Shown here piece by piece: positions 8,106 through 17,445 of a DNA stretch of 57,832 nucleotides. The DNA comes from Candidatus Nitrotoga sp. LAW (GTDB lineage Bacteria; Pseudomonadota; Gammaproteobacteria; Burkholderiales; Gallionellaceae). The stretch lies in the NCBI GenBank assembly GCA_003402315.1, contig QFXI01000030.1:1-57832 (forward strand), written 5' to 3'. Made by a program: the position numbers and the translations under genes. Each line of letters begins with the position of its first letter. Position 1 is the first letter of the stretch. Under the pieces are notes generated by a model, which saw only the letters and a list, made by a program, of their open reading frames with translations, was not told the DNA's origin and searched no databases.

Positions 8106-10913
8106 ATGATTAAAAATTTAACCATTAAATCGCGTTTGATCGTTACTTTTTTTTTCATTGCAATCACCCTGTTAGGCATTGAATCAATTTCTCTATTTGG
8201 AATGAGCAAGGCGAGGGACAGCCTGAAAACCGTTTATGAGGATCGCATCATTGCACTTAATCAATTAACGGATATTGAATCGCTGATATTACAAAACCGC
8301 ATCGCATTAACGGCTAGCCTGCTGGTGACGGCGACGAACGATGAAATTAGCATCAATATTGCAAAGCTAGAAAAAAATATATCGGAAATAGACAAGATAT
8401 GGAAAGCTTATACGGCCACCTATCTTACGCCCGAAGAAAAGATGCTGGCGGATAAATTTAACGATGACCGTAAAAAATTAGTTCACCAAGGTCTAAATCC
8501 AGCAGTAGCCGCTTTGCGGGCAAAAGATATAAAGAAAGCGAATCGAATTCTCGTGGAATATATCCGCCCCCTCTATCAACCAGTTGGAAAAGGAATCAAG
8601 ATACTTAGCAAGCTGCAGTTAACTGTAACAAAGCAAGAATATGAAGAAGTACAAAACCGCTACGATATTATTCGCAACATTATCATCGCTACGGCAATTA
8701 TTGGTCTGGGGCTGGCTATCTGGATTGGCATGATGCTCGTCCGTGCCATTTCCCGACCGTTGGAAGACGTAGTGAAGATTGCCCGGGGCGTTGCCACAGG
8801 CAATTTGACACAACAAATCGAAGTCCGCTCAACAAATGAAATTGGCCAACTGATGAAAGCCCTGAAGGAAATACACGACAACCTGGTAAAGATCATCGGC
8901 CAAGTACGTGACAGCGAAGCGCGTACCCGTGCGGTGCTGGACAACGTGGATGAAGGCATTATTGCAATCAACGAAAGCGGTGAAATCGAAATCTTCAACC
9001 CAGCCGCAGAGCAAATTTTTGGCTACCCAGGAAACGAGATTATTGGTAAAAATGCCAGCCTGTTGACACAGGAACCAAGCCGAAATCAGCAGCTAAACAA
9101 ATCCACGGCTCCTGGACTGAGCATGGAAGTGGTGGGCGTGCGCAAGAACGGCACAAACTTCCCGCTGGAATTCAAAACACGTGAAATCCACTTCAATATG
9201 GGGCAACTTTATATCGTAGTGACAAGAGATTTGACCGCCCGCAAGCAAGCAGAGGCAGAACAAAAAAAACATGAGCAAGTACAGCAGAAGAACGTTGAGT
9301 TGGAGGCGACTAGCCGAATGAAATCGGAATTTTTCTCTACCATGTCGCACGAACTAAGAACACCGCTTAACGCCATTATCGGTTTTTCTGAAGTGCTCAA
9401 GGATGGCCTGATAGGCGACCTGACTGATGAACAACGTGGCTATATAGGTGACATCTTAGAGAGCGGCCGGCATCAATTATCCCTGATCAACGACATCCTG
9501 GATTTATCAAAAATGGAAGCAGGCAAAATGACCCTCTATCTGGAGCCGGTCGATCTGAGCTTACTGCTTTCCAACAGCCTATCTATCATCAAGGGGAAAG
9601 CCGCTGCCCAGCATATCCATCTCGATTTGGATATTGCTGATGGACTGGGCGATATCCAAGCAGACGTGCGCAAGGTCAAGCAAATCGTTTATAACCTGCT
9701 ATCTAACGCAGTCAAGTTTACTCCCCAAGGGGGCAATGTAACTTTGCGTGCCCGCCGCGTGCCACGCGCCCAAGTCGGCCAACTAACTGGCCGATGGGCA
9801 GGACTGAGTTTCCCTTGGAATGACAACAAAATTACGGATTTCATCGAAATCAGTGTCACCGACAGCGGCATCGGCATCGCTGATAAGGATTTTGAACGGC
9901 TGTTTACACCATTTAGCCAGATCGATAGTAGTCTGGCACGCAAATTTGAAGGGACGGGTTTAGGTTTGACGATCGTAAAAAACCTTGTTGAACTGCACAG
10001 CGGCACGGTGACGGTAGAAAGCGCCGAAGGCCAGGGCACCTGCTTCACGGTCTGGCTACCGCTATGGCCGACGGGAAAAATAGTTACTGCACTGACCGAT
10101 GAGCGGACCAATCCAACCGTCCCCTCATCATCGATGGCGCTCCGCCATCCTGAAGAACGATTCGCCTTAGTAGTAGAAGATGACGACCGGGCGGCTGAAT
10201 TAATCCGTATTCAACTAGATGTGTTAGGTATCAGAACATTGCATGCCGTTAATGCTGAAGCTGCATTCAATCTCGCCATGCAACAGCCACTGGCGTTAAT
10301 CACGTTGGACATTTTTTTACCCGATACGATTGGTTGGGAATTTCTCACCCGCATCAAACAAATTCCTGCTCTGGCTCATATTCCGGTGGTAATTATTTCA
10401 ATTGTGGCAAACTACAGCATGGGTTTATCCCTTGGTGCCTCGGCAGTGCTACAGAAACCAATCAGCCGCGCGGATTTGCACGATGCGCTGACCGATATTG
10501 GCCTGCATCCGTCATCACAACCCAGACAGCCGTTGACAATACTGGTGGTGGACGACGATCCCAAAGCCGTGGAAATCATTGCCATCCACTTACGGGACAC
10601 TGGCTACACGATAGTACGGGCCTATGGTGGGCATGCAGCGATTGAGACAGCATACCGTTTGTTGCCCGATCTGATTGTACTCGACCTGCTGATGCCGGAA
10701 GTAAACGGTTTTGACGTAGTGCAGGCACTTAAAAACAACATTGACACTACGCATATCCCAATTCTGGTCGTTACCTCCAAAGAAATCACCGCCGAAGATC
10801 GTGCCGCACTTGATCATCAAGTAAAGAAAATCATGAAGAAAACTGTATTGAGCCAAGGCCATTTTCTCAGTGAAGTACGGTCAGCAATGGCATCTAGCCG
10901 GAAGGAATCCTGA
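8106..10913 (+). CDS. Hybrid sensor histidine kinase (4HB sensor-HAMP-PAS-HisKA-HATPase-REC-REC)
   Basis: This is a 935-residue inner-membrane hybrid kinase. A membrane segment at about 9-31 is followed by a helical periplasmic sensor resembling MCP four-helix bundles (32-185), a second membrane segment (about 188-212), HAMP (213-266), PAS (about 270-380), a coiled linker and HisKA with MSHELRTPLN, His415. HATPase motifs are Asn530/Asn534, DSGIG (586-590) and GTGLGL (about 617). Two receiver domains follow: the first has acidic EDDD and Asp735, the second VVDDD and Asp860. The input signal is not evident. The ATG follows AAAGAT, a weak ribosome site. Downstream lies the wreck of a CheY-like gene and then a c-di-GMP protein, suggesting one pathway. 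Confidence 0.92.
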   Translation: MIKNLTIKSRLIVTFFFIAITLLGIESISLFGMSKARDSLKTVYEDRIIALNQLTDIESLILQNRIALTASLLVTATNDEISINIAKLEKNISEIDKIWKAYTATYLTPEEKMLADKFNDDRKKLVHQGLNPAVAALRAKDIKKANRILVEYIRPLYQPVGKGIKILSKLQLTVTKQEYEEVQNRYDIIRNIIIATAIIGLGLAIWIGMMLVRAISRPLEDVVKIARGVATGNLTQQIEVRSTNEIGQLMKALKEIHDNLVKIIGQVRDSEARTRAVLDNVDEGIIAINESGEIEIFNPAAEQIFGYPGNEIIGKNASLLTQEPSRNQQLNKSTAPGLSMEVVGVRKNGTNFPLEFKTREIHFNMGQLYIVVTRDLTARKQAEAEQKKHEQVQQKNVELEATSRMKSEFFSTMSHELRTPLNAIIGFSEVLKDGLIGDLTDEQRGYIGDILESGRHQLSLINDILDLSKMEAGKMTLYLEPVDLSLLLSNSLSIIKGKAAAQHIHLDLDIADGLGDIQADVRKVKQIVYNLLSNAVKFTPQGGNVTLRARRVPRAQVGQLTGRWAGLSFPWNDNKITDFIEISVTDSGIGIADKDFERLFTPFSQIDSSLARKFEGTGLGLTIVKNLVELHSGTVTVESAEGQGTCFTVWLPLWPTGKIVTALTDERTNPTVPSSSMALRHPEERFALVVEDDDRAAELIRIQLDVLGIRTLHAVNAEAAFNLAMQQPLALITLDIFLPDTIGWEFLTRIKQIPALAHIPVVIISIVANYSMGLSLGASAVLQKPISRADLHDALTDIGLHPSSQPRQPLTILVVDDDPKAVEIIAIHLRDTGYTIVRAYGGHAAIETAYRLLPDLIVLDLLMPEVNGFDVVQALKNNIDTTHIPILVVTSKEITAEDRAALDHQVKKIMKKTVLSQGHFLSEVRSAMASSRKES

Positions 10914-10925
10914 CATAGCGAAAAT

Positions 10926-11235
10926 ATGGGTTACCGGGGATAACCTTACGAATATAAAGCTAGCCATAGCTCCCTTACAGATTTTATTGAATATCCAGTT
11001 GCTTGGTATGGAGGCCTAATCACTGCAACACTGCTCAAGCAGAACCTTGCCACACACACCATTCCGGTCATTACACTGACTGCCTTGGAGGTAACAGGTG
11101 ATGAAGAACGCCACTACGACATCGGTTGTAACGGATCTATCGCCAAACCGGCGCTATATGGAACTATTGGCAGAGATCAAGGCACAGCTGGCGAAACACA
11201 ATTATTCGTTATATTCTTCAACAGAGCTGAATTAA
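10926..11235 (+). pseudogene. Decayed single-domain response regulator (CheY/DivK-like)
   Basis: Three pieces of one receiver domain lie in order but in different frames. Piece 1 (about 10936-11016) reads GDNLTNIKLAIAPLQ and then runs straight into LLNIQLLGMEA, which corresponds to EDN...KLA...LLQ joined to the phospho-Asp strand (LxDIQLPGMDG). The segment between them is deleted and the Asp itself has become Asn. Piece 2 (about 11017-11150) reads ATLLKQNLATHTIPVITLTA and then GDEERHYDIGCNGSIAKP, with the Thr and Lys of a receiver site. Piece 3 (about 11152-11235) reads RYMELLAEIKAQLAKHNY to a stop. Intact relatives commonly sit between a hybrid kinase and an output regulator, as here. Confidence 0.75.
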
Positions 11236-11250
11236 AGAAAAAAGGCCACC

Positions 11251-13578
11251 ATGACTCTACTGCACAAAGCGACAATCCTGATTGTAGATGACGAGACCAA
11301 AAACAGGAGCTTGCTGGAGGCCATGCTTAAGCCGGAAGGCTACCTTACCATTACTGCTAGCAGCGGCGAAGAGGCATTAGCTGCGGTAGCTAAAAATTCT
11401 CCAGACTTGATTCTGCTCGATGTCATGATGCCCGGGATAGATGGCTACCATGTGGCGACCCAGCTCAAAGCCAATCCAGCCACCCGCAACCTGCCCATCA
11501 TTATGCTCTCCGCATTGGATGACCGCAGCTCCAAACTGGCCGGACTAAGTGCCGGGGCAGAAGACTTTCTTACTAAGCCAATCGATCGTGCCGAATTGTG
11601 GGTGCGCGTACGTAATTTGTTACGGCTGAAAGAATACGGTGACTTCCTCGCCGAACATAATCAGCTTCTCAAAAAAGCTGTGCGCGGGCAAAACGAAGAA
11701 ATTATGGAGCGCAAACGCGCGGAGATTCAAATCAATCGACTCAACCGCCTCTACGCAATCTTGAGCGGCATCAATGCAGCCGTTGTTCGCATCCGGAATC
11801 GGCAGGAGTTATTTTCTGAAGCTTGCCGTATTACAGTGGAGCACGGCCATTTCAAAATGGTCTGGATAGGATCAGTGGACGCCCAGGGAGAGCTGACACC
11901 CATGGCCTGGTCAGGTTTTAACGAAGGATACCTTGATCAAATTACCTCATATATCAAGGACAACGGGACAAATTCATTATTGCTTATAGCACAAGCAATA
12001 CAGAAAAAAACACCCATTGTCTGCAACAATTTTGATGCCGATCCCAAACTAACGCACTGGCACATAGAAGCATTACAGCGCGGTTACCGTTCCATGGGTA
12101 TATTTCCCCTAATCGGGGATGATCAGCTGGTTGGCATATTCACCCTCTATGCGTCAGAGCCAAATTTTTTTGACATGGAAGAAATAAAACTGCTTACTGA
12201 ACTGACAGCAAATATTTCATATGCACTGGAATATCTCAAAAAGGAAGAAAAACTCAATTACCTAGCCTATCACGATGTCCTGACTGGACTCCCCAGCCGC
12301 ACCCTGTTACATGACCGGCTCGTCCAAGCGCTGACTAACTCGCATCGCCATAAGGATAAGTTAGGTGTGCTGTTCATTGATTTGGACAACTTCAAAAACG
12401 TAAATGACAGTTTGGGTCATCATGTCGGCGATATGTTGCTAAAACAGGTTGCCGCAATGTTTTCCGCCTGTATGCGAGAGGGCGATACTGTAGCGCGCTT
12501 GGGCGGTGATGAGTTCGTGGTAATTCTGGACAGTATTACATCAGAAAACGATGCCTGGATGGTATCGCAAAAAATCCTCAAATTTATGACTGAGCCGCTC
12601 ACTATTGAGGGCCACGAGCTACTCGTTACATGCAGTATCGGTATCGCGCTTTACCCCAAGGACGGCGAAGATGCCAAGGCTCTGCTCCAGAGTGCCGATG
12701 GCGCTTTGTACCTGGCCAAAAGCAAGGGACGCAACAACGCCCAGTTCTGTACCTCCGAAATGAATGCCAAGGCACTGGAGCGGCTAACGTTAGAAAATAG
12801 CCTGAGACAAGCAATTAATCGCCAGGAATTTCTACTTCATTATCAACCGCGGGTAAATATGGTTAGCGGCGAAATCACCGGAATGGAAGCTTTGATACGT
12901 TGGCAACATCCTACACAAGGTTTACTTTATCCAACCAAGTTCATCCCGGTAGCAGAGGAATCTGACCTGATAGTGCCGCTCGGGGAATGGGTGTTACGTA
13001 CCGCCTGCAAACAGAATAAGGCGTGGCAGCTTGCCGGACTCAAGCCAGTATGTATTGCAGTCAACCTTTCAGCACGCCAGTTCAAACAGCAGGATCTGGC
13101 TGAAATTATTACCCGTATTTTAAAAGAAACCGAACTAGACCCCTGCTATCTCGAGCTGGAATTAACTGAAAGCATGGTCATGCAGCATGTAGAAACAGCC
13201 ATAGTTACACTCACTCAAATCAAAGCGATCGGGGTAAAGGTATCGATTGACGATTTTGGTATTGGCTATTCAAGCCTGAATTACCTCAAACACTTTCCAA
13301 TAAGCTTCCTTAAAATAGACCAATCATTCGTACGTGACATCACCACCAACCGGGATGACGCCATCATCGCCAAGATTATCATTTCCATGGCACATGATTT
13401 AGGGCTCAGAGTCATCGCGGAGGGGGTCGAAACCGAAGAACAGAAATCCTTCCTACACTTACATTGTTGTGATGAAATGCAGGGCTACTTTTTCAGTACT
13501 CCGATTCCCGCCGAGGAATTAGAAATTCTACTCAAAAAGGGGCGCTGCATGTCGATAAAAAATCCTCGGCTACTTTGA
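11251..13578 (+). CDS. Response regulator with REC, GAF, GGDEF and EAL domains
   Basis: This 775-residue cytosolic protein should make and break cyclic di-GMP under phosphorylation control. Receiver domain: VDDE at 12-15, Asp57 as phospho-acceptor, Lys109. A coiled linker (about 125-165) leads to a GAF-like domain (about 165-325). The GGDEF domain (about 335-495) has intact GGDEF at 418-422 and an RxxD product-inhibition site at 409-412 (REGD). The EAL domain (about 512-760) has EAL at 546-548, NLSARQF, ELELTES, IDDFGIGYSS, LKIDQSFV and AEGVETEEQ, so both activities look catalytically possible. It is probably the output of the upstream hybrid kinase; the intervening adaptor gene is broken. 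ATG 11251 follows an AAAAAAGG stretch. Confidence 0.94.
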   Translation: MTLLHKATILIVDDETKNRSLLEAMLKPEGYLTITASSGEEALAAVAKNSPDLILLDVMMPGIDGYHVATQLKANPATRNLPIIMLSALDDRSSKLAGLSAGAEDFLTKPIDRAELWVRVRNLLRLKEYGDFLAEHNQLLKKAVRGQNEEIMERKRAEIQINRLNRLYAILSGINAAVVRIRNRQELFSEACRITVEHGHFKMVWIGSVDAQGELTPMAWSGFNEGYLDQITSYIKDNGTNSLLLIAQAIQKKTPIVCNNFDADPKLTHWHIEALQRGYRSMGIFPLIGDDQLVGIFTLYASEPNFFDMEEIKLLTELTANISYALEYLKKEEKLNYLAYHDVLTGLPSRTLLHDRLVQALTNSHRHKDKLGVLFIDLDNFKNVNDSLGHHVGDMLLKQVAAMFSACMREGDTVARLGGDEFVVILDSITSENDAWMVSQKILKFMTEPLTIEGHELLVTCSIGIALYPKDGEDAKALLQSADGALYLAKSKGRNNAQFCTSEMNAKALERLTLENSLRQAINRQEFLLHYQPRVNMVSGEITGMEALIRWQHPTQGLLYPTKFIPVAEESDLIVPLGEWVLRTACKQNKAWQLAGLKPVCIAVNLSARQFKQQDLAEIITRILKETELDPCYLELELTESMVMQHVETAIVTLTQIKAIGVKVSIDDFGIGYSSLNYLKHFPISFLKIDQSFVRDITTNRDDAIIAKIIISMAHDLGLRVIAEGVETEEQKSFLHLHCCDEMQGYFFSTPIPAEELEILLKKGRCMSIKNPRLL

Positions 13579-13896
13579 GCACAATTACCTTTCCTAATAA
13601 CGAAGAAAACATCTTGATTTAGCTTATTCGTCTATGGTTTTGTAATGGCTACAATACTTTCAAGGTGGATAGTATTACTGTCATCTTTGATATATTGACG
13701 GGCCATTTGACTGATACAGTAATTTTCGCTCAGCATGTGCTGATATGAATAATACTTGGCTTTGCGCAGGGTGAAACAAATCCATTTCAATATAAAACAT
13801 TAACGCGATATTTAATATTGATCTGCTACGATCCACAGTTAAATCTAGTTACTAGCAGACTATAACAAATCATAAATAAAAGGCTATTTGTAAGAT
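13579..13896. other. Intergenic region before prlC
   Basis: This AT-rich stretch of about 320 bases separates the signalling locus from prlC. I see no gene, strong hairpin or recognisable mobile-element relic in it. It presumably carries the prlC promoter, but I cannot place one with confidence. Confidence 0.4.
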
Positions 13897-15957
13897 ATGA
13901 ACCCATTACTCAATTTTTCCGGCTTACCCCGTTTCGAAGAAATCCGCTCTAAACACGTTGCGCCGGCGCTTGATCAACTATTAGCTGAAAATCGTGAGTT
14001 ATGTCAGCGACTATTGGCCGATGTATCTGCCCCCACTTGGGACAATTTCATACAGCCGTTAGCGGATGCCAACGAGCGTTTGTCGCGATCATGGGGGCAG
14101 GTTTCGCATTTAAATGCAGTGATGAACTCGACTCCACTGCGCGAAGTATACAACGCCAATTTGCCAAAGATCACGCAGTATTACGCCGAGCTGGCGCAAA
14201 ATCTCGCATTGTTTCAGAAGGTGAAGGCCATACACTCCAGCACAGAATTTGCGACTTTGAGTGCGGCACGTAAGAAAATTATTGAGAATCAATTGCGTGA
14301 TTTTCGCCTCGGCGGGGCTGAATTACCGGAAACGCAAAAGGCGCGCTTTCTTGCCATTCAGGAAGAGCTTTCCACGTTGTGCTCACGTTTTTCCGACAAT
14401 ATTTTGGATGCCACTAACGCTTACACATGGCTGGTTGAAGACGAAGCAGAGTTATCCGGTATTCCAGCAGACGAGCGTCAGGTTGCTGCCGAAGCGGCAC
14501 AAGAAGAAGGCAAAACGGGTTGGTTGTTCACCCTGAAAGCCCCTTCTTATAGCCCGCTTATGCAATACGCAGATAACCGTGCGCTACGCGAGCGTATGTA
14601 CACTGCAAACAGCACCCGCGCCAGCGAGCTTTCGCCAAACGCTTCAGCAGACGATCAATCCAAGCCGGAATGGGATAACACACCGCTGATGAAGCAGATT
14701 CTAATGCTGCGCGACGAAGAGGCGCATCTGCTGGGATTTGCCAATTTTGCAGAATTGTCGCTGGCAACCAAGATGGCGAGCACGCCGCAACAGGTACAAA
14801 ATTTCTTGGGTGAATTGGCGCAACGCGCACGACCTTTCGCCGAACGGGATCTGGCAGAGTTGCGTGAATTTGCCCGGGCTCAACTCAACATAACAGATTT
14901 ACAGGCATGGGATGTCAGTTACGCCAGTGAACATTTACGCCAACAGCGTTATGCCTTTTCCGAGCAGGAAGTGAAGCAATATTTCCCGGAAGATAGAGTG
15001 TTGGATGGCATGTTCAAGTTAGTGGAAACGTTATATGGCCTAACCGTCCGTTCTGCGCCAGCGCCACTATGGCATTTAACAGTAAGCTTTTACGACATTC
15101 TGGACAGTGACGGCAGAATAGTAGGCCAGTTTTATCTCGATCTGTATGCGCGTAGCAGCAAACGCGGCGGCGCGTGGATGGATGACGCCATCACGCGGCG
15201 ACGCATTGCGGCTGGCATCCAAACACCCGTCGCTTATCTCAACTGCAATTTTGCTGCGCCAGTGGGAGACAAACGCGCGCTCTTCACGCACGATGAAGTC
15301 ATCACCCTGTTTCATGAGTTCGGCCATGGCCTGCACCATTTGCTAACGCAAGTGGAAGATCTCGGTGTATCTGGCATCAACGGCGTGGAATGGGACGCAG
15401 TGGAATTGCCCAGCCAGTTTATGGAAAACTTCTGCTGGGAATGGGATGTACTGCAAGACTTGACCAGACATGCAGATACAGGGCAAAAATTACCGCGCGC
15501 CTTATTCGACAAAATGCAGGCAGCGAAAAACTTCCAGAATGGCTTGCAAACCTTGCGCCAGATAGAGTTTTCTTTGTTCGACATGCGGTTACATAGCGAC
15601 TTCGATCCACAGGGTACACAGACTATCCAGCAATTGTTGGACGAAGTGCGTAGCAAAGTGGCGGTGCTTATTCCGCCCGCATTTAATCGGTTCCCTAATA
15701 GCTTTTCGCACATTTTCGCTGGTGGCTATGCGGCTGGCTATTACAGCTACAAATGGGCGGAGGTATTATCCGCTGACGCATACAGCCTGTTTGAAGAAAG
15801 TGGCGTACTTAACTTGACGACCGGACTGCGTTTCCGCGAAGAAATACTAGCAATGGGGGGCAGCCGTGATGCGATGCAATCCTTTGTGGCGTTTCGGGGC
15901 CGTGAACCGACAATTGATGCACTATTGCGGCACAGCGGTTTGGTCGTGACAAGCTAA
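13897..15957 (+). CDS. prlC: Oligopeptidase A (M3 family zinc metallopeptidase)
   Basis: Oligopeptidase A is a cytosolic zinc endopeptidase that degrades short peptides, including cleaved signal peptides. The 686-residue length and motifs fit M3A peptidases: the zinc site HEFGHGLHH with HEFGH at residues 473-477, the third ligand in VEWDAVELPSQFMENF, the substrate segment GGYAAGYYSYKWAEVLSADAY, and FRGREPTIDALLRHSGL near the C terminus. The zinc region looks fully intact. The next gene starts 28 bases downstream on the same strand, so the two may be cotranscribed. Confidence 0.96.
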   Translation: MNPLLNFSGLPRFEEIRSKHVAPALDQLLAENRELCQRLLADVSAPTWDNFIQPLADANERLSRSWGQVSHLNAVMNSTPLREVYNANLPKITQYYAELAQNLALFQKVKAIHSSTEFATLSAARKKIIENQLRDFRLGGAELPETQKARFLAIQEELSTLCSRFSDNILDATNAYTWLVEDEAELSGIPADERQVAAEAAQEEGKTGWLFTLKAPSYSPLMQYADNRALRERMYTANSTRASELSPNASADDQSKPEWDNTPLMKQILMLRDEEAHLLGFANFAELSLATKMASTPQQVQNFLGELAQRARPFAERDLAELREFARAQLNITDLQAWDVSYASEHLRQQRYAFSEQEVKQYFPEDRVLDGMFKLVETLYGLTVRSAPAPLWHLTVSFYDILDSDGRIVGQFYLDLYARSSKRGGAWMDDAITRRRIAAGIQTPVAYLNCNFAAPVGDKRALFTHDEVITLFHEFGHGLHHLLTQVEDLGVSGINGVEWDAVELPSQFMENFCWEWDVLQDLTRHADTGQKLPRALFDKMQAAKNFQNGLQTLRQIEFSLFDMRLHSDFDPQGTQTIQQLLDEVRSKVAVLIPPAFNRFPNSFSHIFAGGYAAGYYSYKWAEVLSADAYSLFEESGVLNLTTGLRFREEILAMGGSRDAMQSFVAFRGREPTIDALLRHSGLVVTS

Positions 15958-15985
15958 AGTTGTGTTCAGTTTCTGGGAGGACAAT

Positions 15986-16519
15986 ATGAAAAAACGTTTC
16001 GTGTGTGCCGGATTAATAGCGTTAGCGTGCGGCAGTGCGCAGGCAGATGGACTGTATCGTTGGGTGGATAAATCTGGCAAAGTATATTATGGCGATGCCC
16101 CGGCGGCAGATGCGGCAGCAGTTGAAAAAAAGAAATTTGGCGCTGCCCCAACAGTTGATGTGAATGACTTACCTTATGCAGCACGTCGTGCCAAACAAAA
16201 CTTTCCCGTCACGCTGTATATAGCCGAGAATTGTGGCGACCCTTGCAAACAGGCACGCGAATTCCTTAATAAGCGTGGTATTCCATTTACCGAAAACAAC
16301 CTGCGTACCAAAGAAGAACTGTCTACTTTCAAGCAGTTATCCGGTAGCGAAGGCGTACCGACACTCGCAGTAGGTAAAACTTGGTTCAAGGGTTTTCAGG
16401 CGGAACAGTGGGGCGGTGGGCTGGATATAGCAGGTTATTCCCAAACTCCATCCCATCAAACGCAACCACCTGCCAACCCATTAAAAACCAAGCCTGAGAA
16501 AATTGCAATTCCACATTAA
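15986..16519 (+). CDS. Secreted DUF4124 / glutaredoxin-like protein
   Basis: The 177-residue product begins with a signal peptide (MKKRFVCAGLIALACGSAQA, cleavage after AQA). Next comes a DUF4124-like segment (GLYRWVDKSGKVYYGDAPAA) and then a glutaredoxin-fold domain with CGDPC (about 78-82), a cis-Pro-type segment GSEGVPTLAVG and GFQAEQW. A periplasmic thiol role is likely, but CxxxC is not the usual CxxC, so redox activity is uncertain. ATG 15986 follows a perfect GGGAGG at 15975-15980; an in-frame GTG at 15962 would add eight residues and destroy the signal peptide. The gene lies just downstream of prlC. The downstream yggU converges on it. Confidence 0.87.
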   Translation: MKKRFVCAGLIALACGSAQADGLYRWVDKSGKVYYGDAPAADAAAVEKKKFGAAPTVDVNDLPYAARRAKQNFPVTLYIAENCGDPCKQAREFLNKRGIPFTENNLRTKEELSTFKQLSGSEGVPTLAVGKTWFKGFQAEQWGGGLDIAGYSQTPSHQTQPPANPLKTKPEKIAIPH

Positions 16520-16576
16520 CAAAATTGGAGACGTCGTAGGGTCGGTTGCACTTCAGAGTTGAATCCGCCACCGTTT

Positions 16577-16885
16577 TTATTTCATCTTGAACAAACTGGT
16601 CGAATTGAGCAAACTCTCCGGCTCCAATGTGCTGCTATTTACCAGCACTACTTTATGGCGTGACAATGTCCCTTGCTTTAGCTCGACGTTGCGTAGTGGA
16701 ACATTAAAGCTAGCAGCAATGAAGCGCAGCAGCGCTTCATTGGCACGCCCCTCAATGGGTGGTGCGGCTAGGCGAATCTTGAGTGCATCACCATGCAAGC
16801 CGATCACCTCAGTACGTTTAGCACCCGGCTGAACATGCAATACCAAGGTGATGACATCTCCTTCGCGGCGATACCACACATTCAA
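16577..16885 (-). CDS. yggU: YggU / DUF167 family protein
   Basis: The roughly 102-residue product matches the DUF167 (YggU) family: LVLHVQPGAKRTEV, ALKIRLAAPPIEGRANEALLRFIA and a final VELKQGTLSRHKVVLV. Function is not established. No ATG fits. The frame opens with TTG at 16885, which overlaps the yggT stop (TTGA), and a GTG two codons further in is the alternative. The gene is the last of the minus-strand block yggS-proC-yggT-yggU. Confidence 0.9.
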   Translation of the reverse strand: MNVWYRREGDVITLVLHVQPGAKRTEVIGLHGDALKIRLAAPPIEGRANEALLRFIAASFNVPLRNVELKQGTLSRHKVVLVNSSTLEPESLLNSTSLFKMK

Positions 16886-17445
16886 AACGGACTATGAACT
16901 AAGCTTTCCAACCAACGCAGCGGCACGATGAGAATGAGTTGGCACACGATAAGTAGTAGTAGCAAGGTGAAATCTATATTGCCCACGGGCGGGATACGCC
17001 GTTGCAGGGGCAGAAGAAAAGGCTGCGTCACTGCGTCCATCAAACCCGCCATCGGTGAATGAGGGTTAAACCACGATAATAATGCCTGAATAAACAGTGC
17101 AGCCATGAGCAAGTATAGGCTGAGTTTGAGTAGCTTGACCGCTGTCCACATAAGCAGTCCGAGCACGGGTAAATCAATAGGCAAACTTTGTAACCAAAGT
17201 GTGGCGGCGAGATAAATCGCTTCCACCATAAAAGCCAACAGCAAGGTGGCAATATCGAAACCCCAAGCAGAAGGAATCAACCGGCGCGCCCGCAACACCA
17301 AAAAATTAGTAATCGTCATAATGAATGCACCCAACGGGTTGCGCATCGGTGCACGTAACCATTGCAAGTGGAAGCGCAGTAACAATATAACAGCGAACGG
17401 CTGTAACAAAGTGTCAAACAAAAATTGTAATGCTTCCCTTAGCAT
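16882..17445 (-). CDS. yggT: YggT family membrane protein
   Basis: The 187-residue inner-membrane protein carries two copies of the YggT unit, each a pair of membrane segments (N-terminal half about 10-75; C-terminal half about 95-180 with LSWFNPHSPM and a following PFLLPLQRRIPPVG). The exact function is unknown; relatives are linked to osmotic stress and to cell or plastid division. Its start overlaps the proC end by seven bases, and it overlaps yggU, so the block is tightly coupled. Confidence 0.92.
   Translation of the reverse strand: MLREALQFLFDTLLQPFAVILLLRFHLQWLRAPMRNPLGAFIMTITNFLVLRARRLIPSAWGFDIATLLLAFMVEAIYLAATLWLQSLPIDLPVLGLLMWTAVKLLKLSLYLLMAALFIQALLSWFNPHSPMAGLMDAVTQPFLLPLQRRIPPVGNIDFTLLLLLIVCQLILIVPLRWLESLVHSPF

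Noticed and set aside
13579-13896. Possible small gene between the GGDEF-EAL gene and prlC
   Set aside because: No frame has a ribosome site, reasonable length or recognisable motif.
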